Shown piece after piece: positions 1 to 9,759 of a DNA stretch of 64,000 bases. The stretch is from contig JASJAO010000004.1 of NCBI GenBank assembly GCA_030066975.1, positions 124,001 to 188,000 of the forward strand. The letters run 5' to 3'. A model generated the notes under the pieces. That model made no database searches and had not been told where the DNA came from. It was given only the letters and a program-made list of their open reading frames with translations. This DNA comes from Henriciella sp. (GTDB lineage Bacteria; Pseudomonadota; Alphaproteobacteria; Caulobacterales; Hyphomonadaceae). Numbering within the stretch: the first letter of the stretch is position 1; each line of letters starts with the position of its first letter. Position numbers and translations under genes: made by a program.

Positions 1-929
1 CCGTCCGGCATATTTTCAACCAGGCCCACAAGACCAATTACATTGGCTTTCGCCTTGCGTTTCGCCAGCGATAGCATCGTGCCAACAACTGCGGCTGAGC
101 CGCCCATGTCACCGCGCATGTCTTCCATGCCTGCGCCCGGCTTCAGCGAGATACCGCCGGTATCAAAACACACACCCTTACCGACCAGTATGGCGGGGTC
201 TGCGCCCTTCTTGCCCCCCATCCATTTCATGATGCCGAGCTTGCTTTCTTTTACACTGCCCTGCCCGACCCCCAGCATCGAGTTCATGCCGAGCTTTTTC
301 AGCTCCTTCTCACCGAGAATTTCAACCTCCAGGCCTTCCTCGGCAAGCTCTTCGATGAGGCTCGCATAGCTTGCCGGATAAAGGTCATTCGGCGCCATGT
401 TGACGAGATCCCGGGCAAGATAAGTCCCATCTGCGGCGGCGCTTAACGGTTTGAACGCCGCCCGCGCCGCTTTCGCATCGTCAATCACGATCTTGAACCC
501 GGTCAGTGTCGGCTTGTCCTCCGGCTTAAGCTTGGTGCGATATTTGTCGAACCGATAGGCCGCGAGTTTGGCCCCAAGCGCAATCCGTGCGGCAGCTTCG
601 GGCTCATCAACGAACAGATCCAAAGTTTTAAAACCGCTATTGGCTTGCGCCTTGTATAGCTTCGCCCCGATCGTCTCTTGTCCCCGTGCATCAGGCGCGT
701 CTTTGCCTGTTCCGACCAGAACAGCGCGGCGCGCATCACTGCCCTTGGGCAGAACCACCAAGGCCATTTGCCCTGCCTTGCCTTCGAACCGACCGGTCCC
801 GATCGCTTCACTCAGCAGTCCGCCGCTGGCTTTATCGAGATCTGCTGCGTCTCTGGGAAGCTTGCCTGTCTCATCGACCAGAAAGGCGACAATTTCTGAC
901 TTGGCGGTATCGGTGAATGTAATTTTCAT
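1..929 (-). CDS. pepA: Leucyl aminopeptidase (M17 family), N-terminal part, cut by window edge
   Basis: This is a cytosolic, metal-dependent aminopeptidase that removes N-terminal residues from peptides. About 309 codons are visible from the ATG at 929 down to the left window edge, where the C-terminal half of the catalytic domain is lost. The reading frame is open throughout. The N-terminal macro-like domain is followed by the start of the M17 catalytic domain, where VGKGVCFDTGG and then ISLKP supply the first metal-ligand Lys and Asp. DMGGSAAV follows in the usual position. The gene diverges from lptF with 94 bases between the starts, an arrangement commonly seen in alphaproteobacteria. The family call is firm; the active-site residues near the C-terminus cannot be checked. 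Confidence 0.93.
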   Translation of the reverse strand, partial: MKITFTDTAKSEIVAFLVDETGKLPRDAADLDKASGGLLSEAIGTGRFEGKAGQMALVVLPKGSDARRAVLVGTGKDAPDARGQETIGAKLYKAQANSGFKTLDLFVDEPEAAARIALGAKLAAYRFDKYRTKLKPEDKPTLTGFKIVIDDAKAARAAFKPLSAAADGTYLARDLVNMAPNDLYPASYASLIEELAEEGLEVEILGEKELKKLGMNSMLGVGQGSVKESKLGIMKWMGGKKGADPAILVGKGVCFDTGGISLKPGAGMEDMRGDMGGSAAVVGTMLSLAKRKAKANVIGLVGLVENMPD

Positions 930-1023
930 TTGCGAACTCCGTTTGAGCCGCAAAGTAGGCATCGACGCGCGCGGCGCAACTCGCTAGGCAAGAAATTATG
1001 CAAGAAAACAGGCCCGTTCTCTC

Positions 1024-2127
1024 ATGAATCGCATTCAGAGGTACATCTTCTTTCGAGTTATGCGGTCGGTCTTGATCATTGTCGGTGGTCTGGCCTTGCT
1101 GGCCATACTGGCGCAGGGCCTTTCGCGCACGGATATCATTGTCGAGAACCGCCAGTCTGCACTGACCTATTTCTACATCGTCGCCCTTGGGGCACCGCAA
1201 ATCATGGCGCTGCTGACCCCGATGGCGATGTTCGTGGCGGGTATCTGGGCCCTCAACCGACTTCACCGCGACAGTGAAATTGTCGTTGCCGAAGCAGCCG
1301 GGATGACTCAATGGCAAATCGCCTCTCCCGTCATTCGCCTAGCGGTCCTTGGCGCGCTCGTTCACCTCGGTGTCAATCTCTGGGTCCAGCCGACAGCGCA
1401 GCGCGCGCTTCGAGAGACCGTTCAGGCCGCGCGTGCCGATCTCGCCTCATCGCTGGTCCGCCCGGGCCAGTTCACCACCCCGGATGAGAACCTGACCGTA
1501 TTTGTCCGCTCACAGGATGGGACCGATCTGATCGGTGTGCAAATCGCCGAGCGCCCAAATCAGCCGGACGCCCGCGACTATCTCGCTCAACGCGGACGCT
1601 TCATTGATGTCGATGGCGAGCCCAGCATTGTGATGTTTGACGGTGAGATCCATCAATTGGACGCAAACGGTGCCCTCAACGTGCTGGAGTTCGATCAATC
1701 CACATTCGATCTGTCGCCCTTCATCAAAGAGACGGGACAAGTCACGCTCAAGGCCTCTGACCGCTACCTGCATGAACTGTTTCGGATAGATCGATCTAAT
1801 TATCAGGAAGTGCAGGATGAGGTGAAGTTTCTGGCAGAAGGGCATGCGCGTTTGACAACGCCGATCATCAGCATTGCCATGGCGCTTCTGGCGATACTCG
1901 CCGTGATCGGGGGCAGTTTCAATCGCCGCGGCTATAGTCGGCGCATCATTATCGCCTCCGCTGGCGCCCTGGTGCTTATAATTGTTCAACTCTCAGTTCA
2001 GTCTGCTGCAGCCTCAGATGTTGCCATGAATGCCGTGCAATGGATTGTACCTTTGTCGGTGATCGCCGCCCTGTCAGTCGTTCTGTTCAAACCCCGCAGC
2101 AAACTGTTTGGCGTGGTGCCGACATGA
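1024..2127 (+). CDS. lptF: LPS export ABC transporter permease LptF
   Basis: This is one of the two inner-membrane permeases of the LptB2FG complex, which extracts lipopolysaccharide from the inner membrane and pushes it along the periplasmic Lpt bridge. The 367-residue product has the YjgP/YjgQ layout. Two or three hydrophobic segments occupy the first 120 residues, a periplasmic beta-rich domain spans roughly residues 120-270, and three more membrane segments lie near the C-terminus. The start NRIQRYIFFRVM is typical of the family. The stop overlaps the lptG start in an ATGA junction, so the two are translationally coupled. LptF and LptG are similar; the assignment of LptF follows from its first position after pepA. 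Confidence 0.93.
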   Translation: MNRIQRYIFFRVMRSVLIIVGGLALLAILAQGLSRTDIIVENRQSALTYFYIVALGAPQIMALLTPMAMFVAGIWALNRLHRDSEIVVAEAAGMTQWQIASPVIRLAVLGALVHLGVNLWVQPTAQRALRETVQAARADLASSLVRPGQFTTPDENLTVFVRSQDGTDLIGVQIAERPNQPDARDYLAQRGRFIDVDGEPSIVMFDGEIHQLDANGALNVLEFDQSTFDLSPFIKETGQVTLKASDRYLHELFRIDRSNYQEVQDEVKFLAEGHARLTTPIISIAMALLAILAVIGGSFNRRGYSRRIIIASAGALVLIIVQLSVQSAAASDVAMNAVQWIVPLSVIAALSVVLFKPRSKLFGVVPT

Positions 2128-3242
2128 TTGGCACACGGTTACAGCGTTACATCTTTATGAAAGCCCTGAGCGCGCTATCGCTCGTGCTCGGCGTGTTCAT
2201 CATCACGATTCTGCTCGTCGATGTGGTCGAGCAGATGCGCACCGTCGGCGGCGATATCGATCTGCCGCCAAGCGTCGCCGTGCAACTTGCGGCGATGAAA
2301 CTGCCCGGCATTGTCGAGCAAACCTTCCCGTTCGCGATCCTGGTCGCCGCCATGATCACCTATAATCAACTTAACAAGACCTCGGAACTCGCGGTGATCC
2401 GCGCAACCGGTCAATCGGCATGGCAGTTTCTCGCCCCCGTTGTCGTGCTCGCGGTGATGCTCGGTTTTTTCGCGATGGCCGTCCTCAATCCGATGGGAGC
2501 GGCGCTGTCTGAGCGATTTGAATCCACGCGGGCCGACCTTCTGGAGGAAGGTGGAAAACGGGTTGAACGCGCGCGGACAGATATCTGGCTGCGCCAGGGA
2601 TCGGACAATGGTCAGATGGTGATCCACGCTGCCAGCGTTGATGAATCGGGACGTGTGTTCAGCGATGTAAAGTTTCTCGAAGAGGATCGTGTCTTTGATG
2701 GCGTCCGTGCGACCAATCAGTTCCGGTTCGCCCGCCGTATTGATGCGGAAACCGCTCGCATATCTGATGGTTTCTGGCAGCTGGAAAACATTATCGAGAA
2801 CACGCCAGGGCGAGACCCGGTCCGCATGGCAAGCCTGGCGATCGAGACCGACCTTGATCCAAACAAGCTTCTATCGCGCTTCACTTCGCCGGATACAGTC
2901 GGCTTCTGGCGGCTGCCGCAATTCATCAGCCAGACCAATCGCGCCGGTCTCGATTCTTCACGCTTCACGATGCGTTTGTTTGGCCTCACCGCTCTGCCCG
3001 TCCTGTACACCGCAATGGCCCTGATCGGCGCTCTGGTCTGCCTGCGACTGTCGCGACTCGGCGGCACATCACAACTCATTGCAGTCGGTTCGCTCGCCGC
3101 GATTGGCCTGTTCTTCATCACACAAGTCGCTTCAAGCCTTGGCTCCTCAGGTGCCGTTCCACCTGCAATCGCGGCTTGGTCTCCCGCGCTTTGCGCGCTC
3201 TTTATCTCGCTGACGATTATTGCCTATCAGGAAGACGGATAA
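2124..3242 (+). CDS. lptG: LPS export ABC transporter permease LptG
   Basis: This is the partner permease of LptF in the LptB2FG exporter. The product of about 372 residues starts at the ATG at 2124, inside the lptF stop, rather than at an upstream in-frame codon. It has the IGTRLQRYIF start, N-terminal membrane segments, a periplasmic domain and three C-terminal hydrophobic helices. In many alphaproteobacteria lptD follows directly, but here the next gene is topA, and lptD lies about 22 kb further right. No ATPase gene (lptB) is present in the window, as is usual. Confidence 0.93.
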   Translation: MIGTRLQRYIFMKALSALSLVLGVFIITILLVDVVEQMRTVGGDIDLPPSVAVQLAAMKLPGIVEQTFPFAILVAAMITYNQLNKTSELAVIRATGQSAWQFLAPVVVLAVMLGFFAMAVLNPMGAALSERFESTRADLLEEGGKRVERARTDIWLRQGSDNGQMVIHAASVDESGRVFSDVKFLEEDRVFDGVRATNQFRFARRIDAETARISDGFWQLENIIENTPGRDPVRMASLAIETDLDPNKLLSRFTSPDTVGFWRLPQFISQTNRAGLDSSRFTMRLFGLTALPVLYTAMALIGALVCLRLSRLGGTSQLIAVGSLAAIGLFFITQVASSLGSSGAVPPAIAAWSPALCALFISLTIIAYQEDG

Positions 3243-3319
3243 CGAAACCAGCGCTTGACACTTTGGCGGACCGCAACCACTTTCCGCCGCCTTGAGGCCC
3301 TGTCAGGAGCAAGTCCCAC

Positions 3320-5899
3320 ATGAAAGTTGTCGTTGTCGAATCCCCGGCGAAAGCCAAGACAATCAACAAATATCTCGGCAAGGACTACAAAGTCCTCGCG
3401 TCTTACGGCCATATCCGGGACCTGCCTTCCAAGGATGGGTCGGTTGATCCTGACAATGATTTCGAGATGGTCTGGCAGGCCGACAGTAAGTCTCAGGCGC
3501 GTATTCGGGAAATCGCTGAGGCGGTGAAATCCGGCAACAAACTCATCCTCGCGACCGACCCGGACCGTGAGGGAGAAGCCATCTCCTGGCATATTCTCGA
3601 AGCCCTCCGCAAACGCCGTGCCCTTAAGAAAGACTATCCGGTCGAGCGGGTGGTCTTCAACGCCATTACCAAGAACGCTGTCACAGATGCGATGGACAAC
3701 CCGCGTGAGGTGGATCAGGAACTCGTCGACGCCTATCTCGCCCGCCGGGCGCTCGACTATCTGGTCGGCTTCAATCTGTCGCCCGTCCTCTGGCGCAAAC
3801 TGCCTGGCAGCCGTTCCGCGGGCCGCGTCCAATCGGTGGCGCTGCGCCTGGTCTGTGAGCGTGAGCTTGAGATCGAGACGTTCAATCCCGAGGAATACTG
3901 GACCATCGCCGCCAAGCTGCGTGCCCCGGATGGGACCGATTTCGACGCGCGACTGCACGCGCTGAATGGCAAGACGCTCAAGAAATTCAGCCTGCCGGAC
4001 GCCGACGCGGCCGCAGAGGCGCTCAAAACTGTCCAGATCGGTGGCTATAATGTCACGAGCGTTGAGGCCAAGCCGGTCAAGCGTAACCCACCGCCGCCCT
4101 TCATCACCTCAACCCTGCAGCAGGATGCCTCCCGCAAGCTCGGCTTCAGCGCCAAGCGCACCATGCAAGCGGCCCAGAAACTCTATGAAGAGGGACGCAT
4201 CACCTATATGCGAACCGATGGCGTCAACATGGCCGAAGAGGCCTATCATCAGGCCCGCGACCACATCAAAGGCGACTATGGGGCGCAGTATCTGCCGGAG
4301 AAGCCACGCCGCTACAGTTCCAAGCAAAAAAATGCGCAAGAAGCCCACGAAGCGATCCGCCCCACTGTCTTCTCCATTCGTCCCAACGACTATAAGTCTT
4401 CAGATCAGGATCTCTGGAAGCTCTACGCGCTGATCTGGCGCCGCGCCGTGGCCAGCCAAATGACCGCGGCTCAGTTCGAGCGCACCACGATCGACCTGTT
4501 CAATAAGGACAAGTCGGCCACACTGCGCGCCAGCGGTCAGGTGCTCGTATTTGACGGCTTTCTCAAACTCTACACCGAAGGGCGCGACGATACCGACAAG
4601 GATGACAACGCCGAAGCGCGTCTGCCCAAATTGGTTGAGGGCGATCACGCCGATCTGCTGGAAGCCAAGTCCGAACAGCATTTCACGGCCCCGCCTCCGC
4701 GCTTTACCGAGGCGAGCCTGGTCAAGAAGCTGGAAGAACTCGGCATTGGACGGCCTTCAACTTACGCCTCAACCCTCTCCACGCTTGAAGATCGCGACTA
4801 TGTGCGGATCGAGAAAAAGCAGCTGATCCCGGAAGACAAGGGCCGGCTCGTTACCGCGTTCCTGGAAAATTTCTTCCGTAAGTATGTCGAGTATGACTAC
4901 ACCGCGAACCTCGAAGAGAAGCTCGATATCATCTCCGATGGCAAGCTCGACTGGAAAGCCTTTCTGCGGGATTTCTGGAAAGAGTTTCATGCCAGCATTG
5001 ATGAAACCAAGGAGCTGCGAGTCTCCAACGTCCTTGATGCGCTGAACGAAGCCCTTGGCCCATACGTGTTCCCAGACACGGACGCGGAGGGAAACAAGAA
5101 AGAAAACCCGCGCCTCTGCCCGCTCTGTAAGGAGGGGGAATTGTCGCTGAAACTCGGCCGCTACGGCGCCTTTGTCGGCTGCTCGCGCCACCCTGAGTGC
5201 AAGTTCACGCGTCAGTTTTCCACTGATGGCAGCGATGATGCCGGGATCAATCCCGATGGCGAACAATTCGGCATCCACCCGGAAACCGGCAAGCCGATCA
5301 TGCTGAAGTCTGGACGCTTTGGCGCTTATCTCGAAATGGAGGTCGACGGCGAGGACAAGCCCAAACGCTCCAGCCTGCCAAAAGGCTGGACGCCAGACAC
5401 GCTGACCGAAGATAAAGCTCTACTCCTGATCAATCTGCCGCGCGAAGTGGGCAAACACCCAGAAGATGGCGAGCCGATCCTGGCCAATCTTGGACGTTAT
5501 GGCCCCTATGTGCAGCACCTCAAGACTTATGCCAACGTGCCGACCGTTGAAGAAATGTTTGAAATCGGACTCAATCGGGCCGTGACTCTCATCGCAGACA
5601 AACGGGCCAACCCGCGCGGTCGCGGGGGTAGCGCCGCCAAGCCGCTGCGCGAGCTTGGCAAACACCCCTCAGACGATGAGCCGATCAATGTCTTTGAAGG
5701 GCGCTACGGGCCTTACGTGAAGCATGGCAAAACGAATGCGACCCTGCCAAAAGACATCGCGCCGGACGCGGTGACGCTGGAACAGGCGATCGAACTCATC
5801 GACGCGCGCGCAGCCAAAGGCGGGAAGAAGAAACGCAAGGCCCCCGCCAAGAAAAAGACAGCGACGAAGAAGAAAGCGACGACCAAAGCGAAAGAGTAA
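3320..5899 (+). CDS. topA: DNA topoisomerase I (type IA)
   Basis: This cytoplasmic enzyme relaxes negatively supercoiled DNA by breaking one strand through a 5'-phosphotyrosine link. At 859 residues it has the usual length. The Toprim domain opens the protein (VESPAKAKTI, then DPDREGEA), and the catalytic tyrosine is in ITYMRTDG at about residue 296. A C4 zinc-finger-like segment (CPLCKEG...CSRHPEC) near residue 600 is followed by two or three Topo_C-type repeats with the motif GRYGPYV or GRFGAYL. The last 30 residues are Lys/Ala-rich, a common DNA-binding tail. The usual neighbour dprA is absent upstream (it is near 24 kb), but rnr follows after one inserted gene, as expected. Confidence 0.97.
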   Translation: MKVVVVESPAKAKTINKYLGKDYKVLASYGHIRDLPSKDGSVDPDNDFEMVWQADSKSQARIREIAEAVKSGNKLILATDPDREGEAISWHILEALRKRRALKKDYPVERVVFNAITKNAVTDAMDNPREVDQELVDAYLARRALDYLVGFNLSPVLWRKLPGSRSAGRVQSVALRLVCERELEIETFNPEEYWTIAAKLRAPDGTDFDARLHALNGKTLKKFSLPDADAAAEALKTVQIGGYNVTSVEAKPVKRNPPPPFITSTLQQDASRKLGFSAKRTMQAAQKLYEEGRITYMRTDGVNMAEEAYHQARDHIKGDYGAQYLPEKPRRYSSKQKNAQEAHEAIRPTVFSIRPNDYKSSDQDLWKLYALIWRRAVASQMTAAQFERTTIDLFNKDKSATLRASGQVLVFDGFLKLYTEGRDDTDKDDNAEARLPKLVEGDHADLLEAKSEQHFTAPPPRFTEASLVKKLEELGIGRPSTYASTLSTLEDRDYVRIEKKQLIPEDKGRLVTAFLENFFRKYVEYDYTANLEEKLDIISDGKLDWKAFLRDFWKEFHASIDETKELRVSNVLDALNEALGPYVFPDTDAEGNKKENPRLCPLCKEGELSLKLGRYGAFVGCSRHPECKFTRQFSTDGSDDAGINPDGEQFGIHPETGKPIMLKSGRFGAYLEMEVDGEDKPKRSSLPKGWTPDTLTEDKALLLINLPREVGKHPEDGEPILANLGRYGPYVQHLKTYANVPTVEEMFEIGLNRAVTLIADKRANPRGRGGSAAKPLRELGKHPSDDEPINVFEGRYGPYVKHGKTNATLPKDIAPDAVTLEQAIELIDARAAKGGKKKRKAPAKKKTATKKKATTKAKE

Positions 5900-5908
5900 G
5901 CGGCACGT

Positions 5909-6373
5909 ATGCCCCTCACCATCCGTTCTGCCCGACCAGACGACCTGCCGACGCTGCTCGCCTTTGAGCAGGGAATCGTTACGGCCGAGCGCCCTTACGA
6001 TCATACGCTGAAGCCAGATCCAATCAGCTATTACGATGTGGGTGAGCTAATCGCGTCTCCGGACGCGGAGGTCACTGTCGCAGAGATCGACGGTGCCCTC
6101 GTTGGATCAGGATACGCCAAGAAGAAACGGTCACGTCATTACGTGTCGCCCGACTGGCACGCTTTCATCGGCTTCCTCTATGTCGTCCCTGAGCATCGCG
6201 GCAAAGGGATCAACCAGAAAGTGCTCGACCACTTGTTTGCCTGGGCCAGGGACAACAATCTGCCGGAAATCCACCTGACCGTGTATCCCGGCAATGTTCC
6301 GGCGGTCCGGGCGTATGAGAAAGTTGGATTTAAGCCCTATCTGTCTGAAATGCGCCTGAACCTGGACGAGTAG
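5909..6373 (+). CDS. GNAT family N-acetyltransferase
   Basis: This is a 154-residue single-domain acetyltransferase. The acetyl-CoA binding loop is visible as V-P-E-H-R-G-K-G-I near residue 92, and the closing strand/helix pattern NVPAVRAYEKVGF near residue 130 is typical of GNAT enzymes. The substrate cannot be told from the sequence. The start lies 9 bases after topA, so it probably belongs to the topA transcript, between topA and rnr. It may be a small-molecule or protein N-acetyltransferase of the RimI-like type. Confidence 0.85.
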   Translation: MPLTIRSARPDDLPTLLAFEQGIVTAERPYDHTLKPDPISYYDVGELIASPDAEVTVAEIDGALVGSGYAKKKRSRHYVSPDWHAFIGFLYVVPEHRGKGINQKVLDHLFAWARDNNLPEIHLTVYPGNVPAVRAYEKVGFKPYLSEMRLNLDE

Positions 6374-6491
6374 GCTCGCCATATCGTTCGCATCCTTCCT
6401 GCGCGCGCCTGCTGACGGGTGCGAAATCTCAGCGCGCGCCCCTGCAAATTAGACCGCGCCAAACCTGTCAAACCCTGCTAAGGCGCGCCTC

Positions 6492-8717
6492 ATGAGTTTT
6501 CCAGATCGACAGACGGTGCTCGATTTCCTCAAGGAAAATCCGCAAGCCACCTCCAAACAGGACATTGCCCGGGGCCTGAAAGTCAAAGGTCGTGAACGCC
6601 AGACTCTGCGTCAGATTCTGAAGGATCTGGAGGCCGACGGCACGCTCAAGAAAACCGGCAAACGCGCCTGGGCACAGGCAGATACACCGCCTCCAACCAC
6701 AATCGTCGAGTTCACTGAATTGGACGGCGACGGAGAACTGATTGCACGCGCGGTCGGCAAGGAAGGGCTGTTCGGACCGAACCTCATCTATGATGGCTAC
6801 AGCGGGAAAATGCGTGGTCCAGCGCCCGGCGTCGGCGACAGAGGCCTTGCCCGCCTGAAGCAACATCAAGGCGATCATTGGACGGCTCGCCTGATGAAAC
6901 TGTTCGAAAAGCGCGACCTGGATCGCCCTGTGACCGGTGTGTTCGAGCGCACCGCTCGCGGGGGTCGGGTCACGGCAGCGAGCCGCAAGGACAAACGCGA
7001 ACTGCTGATCCACGAAAGCGACACGAGCGGCGCAAAGGACGGCGATCTGGTTCAGGCGACTGTTCTTCCCGGCAAAGGCTATGGCCTGATGCGCGGGCGG
7101 ATCACCCAAATTCTTGGCCGTGTCGAGGATCCACGCGCCGCCTCTCTGCTCGCCATTGCGGCGCACGATATCCCAACCGATTTCCCTCAATCTGTAATCG
7201 ACCAGGCCCAATCAGCAGAACCCGCCTCGGTGGCGCGTGAGGACCTGACTGGCGTCCCCCTGATCACTATTGATCCGGCAGATGCGCGCGATCACGACGA
7301 CGCGGTTTATGCGCAGGCCCTGCCCGATGGCTGGCGTGTGATTGTCGCGATTGCAGATGTCGCGGCCTATGTGACGCCCGGCTCTGCCCTTGATGTCGAG
7401 GCGCTTAAACGGGGAAATTCGACCTATTTCCCGGACCGGGTCGTGCCGATGCTGCCGTTTGAGCTTTCCGCAGACGCATGTTCGCTTAAACAGAGCAAGG
7501 ACCGAGCCTGCATGGCGGTTGAAATGGAGTTCGATAAGTCCGGCACCAAACGCAAGCATCGCTTCATGCGCGCCACGATGCGCTCAGCCGCCAGCCTGTC
7601 CTATGAGGAGGCCCAAGCGGCAATTGATGGCAATCCGTCCAAGCGTGCAAAACCCCTCCTGAAATCGGTCCTGATCCCGCTCTGGGGCGCCTATGAGGCG
7701 CTTAACAAAGCCAGAGACAAGCGCGGGCCGCTGGACCTCGACATGCCGGAACGCAAGGTCGAGATCGGCGAAGACGGAACCGTCCAGGGCATTCATACCA
7801 AAGAGCGGTTCGACGCCCATAAACTGATTGAAGAAATGATGATTCAGGCAAATGTTGCCGCCGCCGAAGAGCTTGAGCGAATTGGGTCGCGTTTGCTCTA
7901 TCGGGTGCATGACACACCTTCGGACGCAAAGATCGCCGCCCTCGCAGACTTCCTGAAAAGTCTCGACGTGAAATGGCCGCTCGGCGAAAAAGTTCAGACC
8001 AAACGGTTCAATCGCCTGCTCAACGATTTTGAAGACACTGAACATGAAGAGGCGATCTCCGAGATCGTCCTGCGCAGCCAATCACAGGCGATCTACAGTG
8101 CTGATAATATTGGTCATTTTGGCCTTAATCTGACGAAATACGCGCACTTCACCTCGCCTATTCGCCGCTATAGCGATCTCGTCGTGCACCGCGCCTTGAT
8201 CGCGGGGCTCAAGTTCGGTGACGACGGGCTGACCGACAAACAGGCAAGCCAGCTGGAAGAAACAGCCCAGCACCTGGTCAATACCGAACGACGCTCTATG
8301 GCGGCGGAGCGTGATGCGACGGACCGCTATCTCGCCCTCTTCCTCGCCGACCGCGTTGGCGCTGAGTTTGAAGGCCGCATTTCCGGCGTTACGAAATCCG
8401 GACTGTTCGTTCGTCTGGCAGAAACCGGCGCCGACGGCTTCATTCCCGCCGCAACGCTCTCGCACGAGTATTGGCGCTACAATGAAAGCAGCATGGCCTT
8501 GATCGCCGAAACCTCCGGCAAGCGCTATGAGCTCGGCCAATCCGTGACGGTTCGTCTCGCTGAAGTCGCGCCTCTGGAGGGCGGATTGTTGCTGGAAATG
8601 CGATCGCGACCGAAAGCGCGACGTGCGGGTGAAGACTTGCCACCCGCCCGCAGCAAACGCATGCGGCGCGACACGAGGCCGTCCCGAGGCAAATCAAGAG
8701 GCAGGCGGAAGCGATGA
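6492..8717 (+). CDS. rnr: Ribonuclease R
   Basis: This is a 3'-to-5' exoribonuclease that degrades structured RNA. The 741-residue product begins with a winged-helix segment (residues 1-65), followed by a cold-shock-like domain. The RNB catalytic domain has the acidic cluster D-P-A-D-A-R-D-H-D-D-A near residue 255. An S1 domain occupies about residues 625-710, and the tail is Arg/Lys-rich. The gene is translationally coupled to the following Nudix gene by an ATGA overlap. The topA-rnr-nudix-rpmG order is commonly conserved in alphaproteobacteria. Confidence 0.96.
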   Translation: MSFPDRQTVLDFLKENPQATSKQDIARGLKVKGRERQTLRQILKDLEADGTLKKTGKRAWAQADTPPPTTIVEFTELDGDGELIARAVGKEGLFGPNLIYDGYSGKMRGPAPGVGDRGLARLKQHQGDHWTARLMKLFEKRDLDRPVTGVFERTARGGRVTAASRKDKRELLIHESDTSGAKDGDLVQATVLPGKGYGLMRGRITQILGRVEDPRAASLLAIAAHDIPTDFPQSVIDQAQSAEPASVAREDLTGVPLITIDPADARDHDDAVYAQALPDGWRVIVAIADVAAYVTPGSALDVEALKRGNSTYFPDRVVPMLPFELSADACSLKQSKDRACMAVEMEFDKSGTKRKHRFMRATMRSAASLSYEEAQAAIDGNPSKRAKPLLKSVLIPLWGAYEALNKARDKRGPLDLDMPERKVEIGEDGTVQGIHTKERFDAHKLIEEMMIQANVAAAEELERIGSRLLYRVHDTPSDAKIAALADFLKSLDVKWPLGEKVQTKRFNRLLNDFEDTEHEEAISEIVLRSQSQAIYSADNIGHFGLNLTKYAHFTSPIRRYSDLVVHRALIAGLKFGDDGLTDKQASQLEETAQHLVNTERRSMAAERDATDRYLALFLADRVGAEFEGRISGVTKSGLFVRLAETGADGFIPAATLSHEYWRYNESSMALIAETSGKRYELGQSVTVRLAEVAPLEGGLLLEMRSRPKARRAGEDLPPARSKRMRRDTRPSRGKSRGRRKR

Positions 8718-9436
8718 CCAGGCTTGTAGGATCTGCGTTCGACAAGGAAGACGACGGTGATGTCATCGTCACCAACCGTCCGAGCCCCCGCCCTAAGGAT
8801 GCGTCAACGATCATTCTCGTTCGCCGTGATCAGGCTCAGCCGCGTGTCTTGATGGGAAAACGGTCAGGTCGTCATGATTTCATGCCCGACAAATATGTGT
8901 TTCCCGGCGGCCGGGTTGATCGCCAGGATGGACGCGTCGCGGCCTTCAACGAGCTTCGCCATGTCGACGACAACCGCCTTCGATTTCAAACGCGGCGAAG
9001 TCCCCGCGCCTTTGCGCTGACTGCCATTCGCGAGACGTTTGAGGAAACCGGCCTGCTGATCGGGCGCAGCGCTGAAATGCCGAAAAAGGCGCCCGAAGGC
9101 TGGCAGGCGCTCTATGATATGGACATCGCGCCGAGCCTTAAAGACCTGCGCTTCGTGGGCCGCGCCATTACTCCACCTTATCGCCCTAAAAGGTTCGATG
9201 CTCGTTTCTTTATGGCAGATGCCGAACGCGCTCTGATTGACGAACGTCCGCCGATCGACGGCGCTGAACTGCATGACCTGCAATGGGTAACCCTGGATGA
9301 TGCCAGCGCCCTCGATCTACCAAGTGTCACCCGGTTCATGCTCGACGAAATCCGCAAAAGGCTGTCATCGAAGACCGATCCCGGCCCGCCTTTCCTGCGT
9401 TGGACGAGGCGCGGGCATTCAGCCGACAGGATCTAA
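8714..9436 (+). CDS. Nudix hydrolase
   Basis: This is a 240-residue hydrolase of nucleoside-diphosphate-type substrates. The Nudix helix is seen as REtfEEtG near residues 107-115, preceded by the PGG strand (YVFPGGRVD, about residue 60). The insertion between the glycine and the REUXEE motif is longer than in MutT, as in the larger NUDT-like hydrolases that act on CoA or nucleotide sugars. The substrate is unknown. The start overlaps the rnr stop by 4 bases, so translation is coupled. Confidence 0.88.
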   Translation: MTRLVGSAFDKEDDGDVIVTNRPSPRPKDASTIILVRRDQAQPRVLMGKRSGRHDFMPDKYVFPGGRVDRQDGRVAAFNELRHVDDNRLRFQTRRSPRAFALTAIRETFEETGLLIGRSAEMPKKAPEGWQALYDMDIAPSLKDLRFVGRAITPPYRPKRFDARFFMADAERALIDERPPIDGAELHDLQWVTLDDASALDLPSVTRFMLDEIRKRLSSKTDPGPPFLRWTRRGHSADRI

Positions 9437-9532
9437 CCGCTGAAATCGCACCAGCACATGTTGACTTCATAGCCAGAGATCGTCATTAGACGCGTTTTCC
9501 AGATTTAGCCCTTCCGACAAAGGTGCCCCGTT

Positions 9533-9700
9533 ATGGCCAAACCGGCAACCATCAAAATTCGCCTCAACTCAACCGCAGGCACGGGTTTCTTCTATGTGAC
9601 TAAGAAAAACCCGCGCAACATGACCGAAAAAATGGTCAAGCGTAAGTATGACCCCATCGCGCGTAAGCACGTTGAGTTCAAAGAAGGCAAGATCAAATAG
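9533..9700 (+). CDS. rpmG: 50S ribosomal protein bL33
   Basis: This 55-residue protein of the large ribosomal subunit begins [11 protein letters not shown] and ends FKEGKIK, the standard alphaproteobacterial bL33 form without the zinc cysteines. The length is exactly that expected. It starts 96 bases after the Nudix gene and is followed at once by a strong intrinsic terminator, so it closes the topA-rnr run or has its own promoter. Confidence 0.97.
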   Translation: MAKPATIKIRLNSTAGTGFFYVTKKNPRNMTEKMVKRKYDPIARKHVEFKEGKIK

Positions 9701-9722
9701 ATTTGGTCTGTTCTGATTAAGG

Positions 9723-9748
9723 AAGCCGGGTATTCGCCCGGCTTTTTT
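9723..9748 (+). terminator. Intrinsic terminator of rpmG
   Basis: A perfect 8-bp stem (AAGCCGGG with CCCGGCTT) encloses a 6-base loop and runs into six T residues. It lies 22 bases after the rpmG stop and 11 bases before the convergent pleD stop. The A residues on the left side could also help it work weakly for pleD. Confidence 0.9.
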
Positions 9749-9759
9749 GTGTGCCGAAT

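Noticed and set aside
3255-3283. TTGACA upstream of topA as a sigma-70 promoter
   Set aside because: The -35 is perfect, but at 16-18 bases downstream no -10-like hexamer is present in the GC-rich stretch.
5100-5230. Frameshift or break in the topA C-terminal region
   Set aside because: The zinc-finger and Topo_C-type repeats read through in one frame to a normal Lys-rich end.
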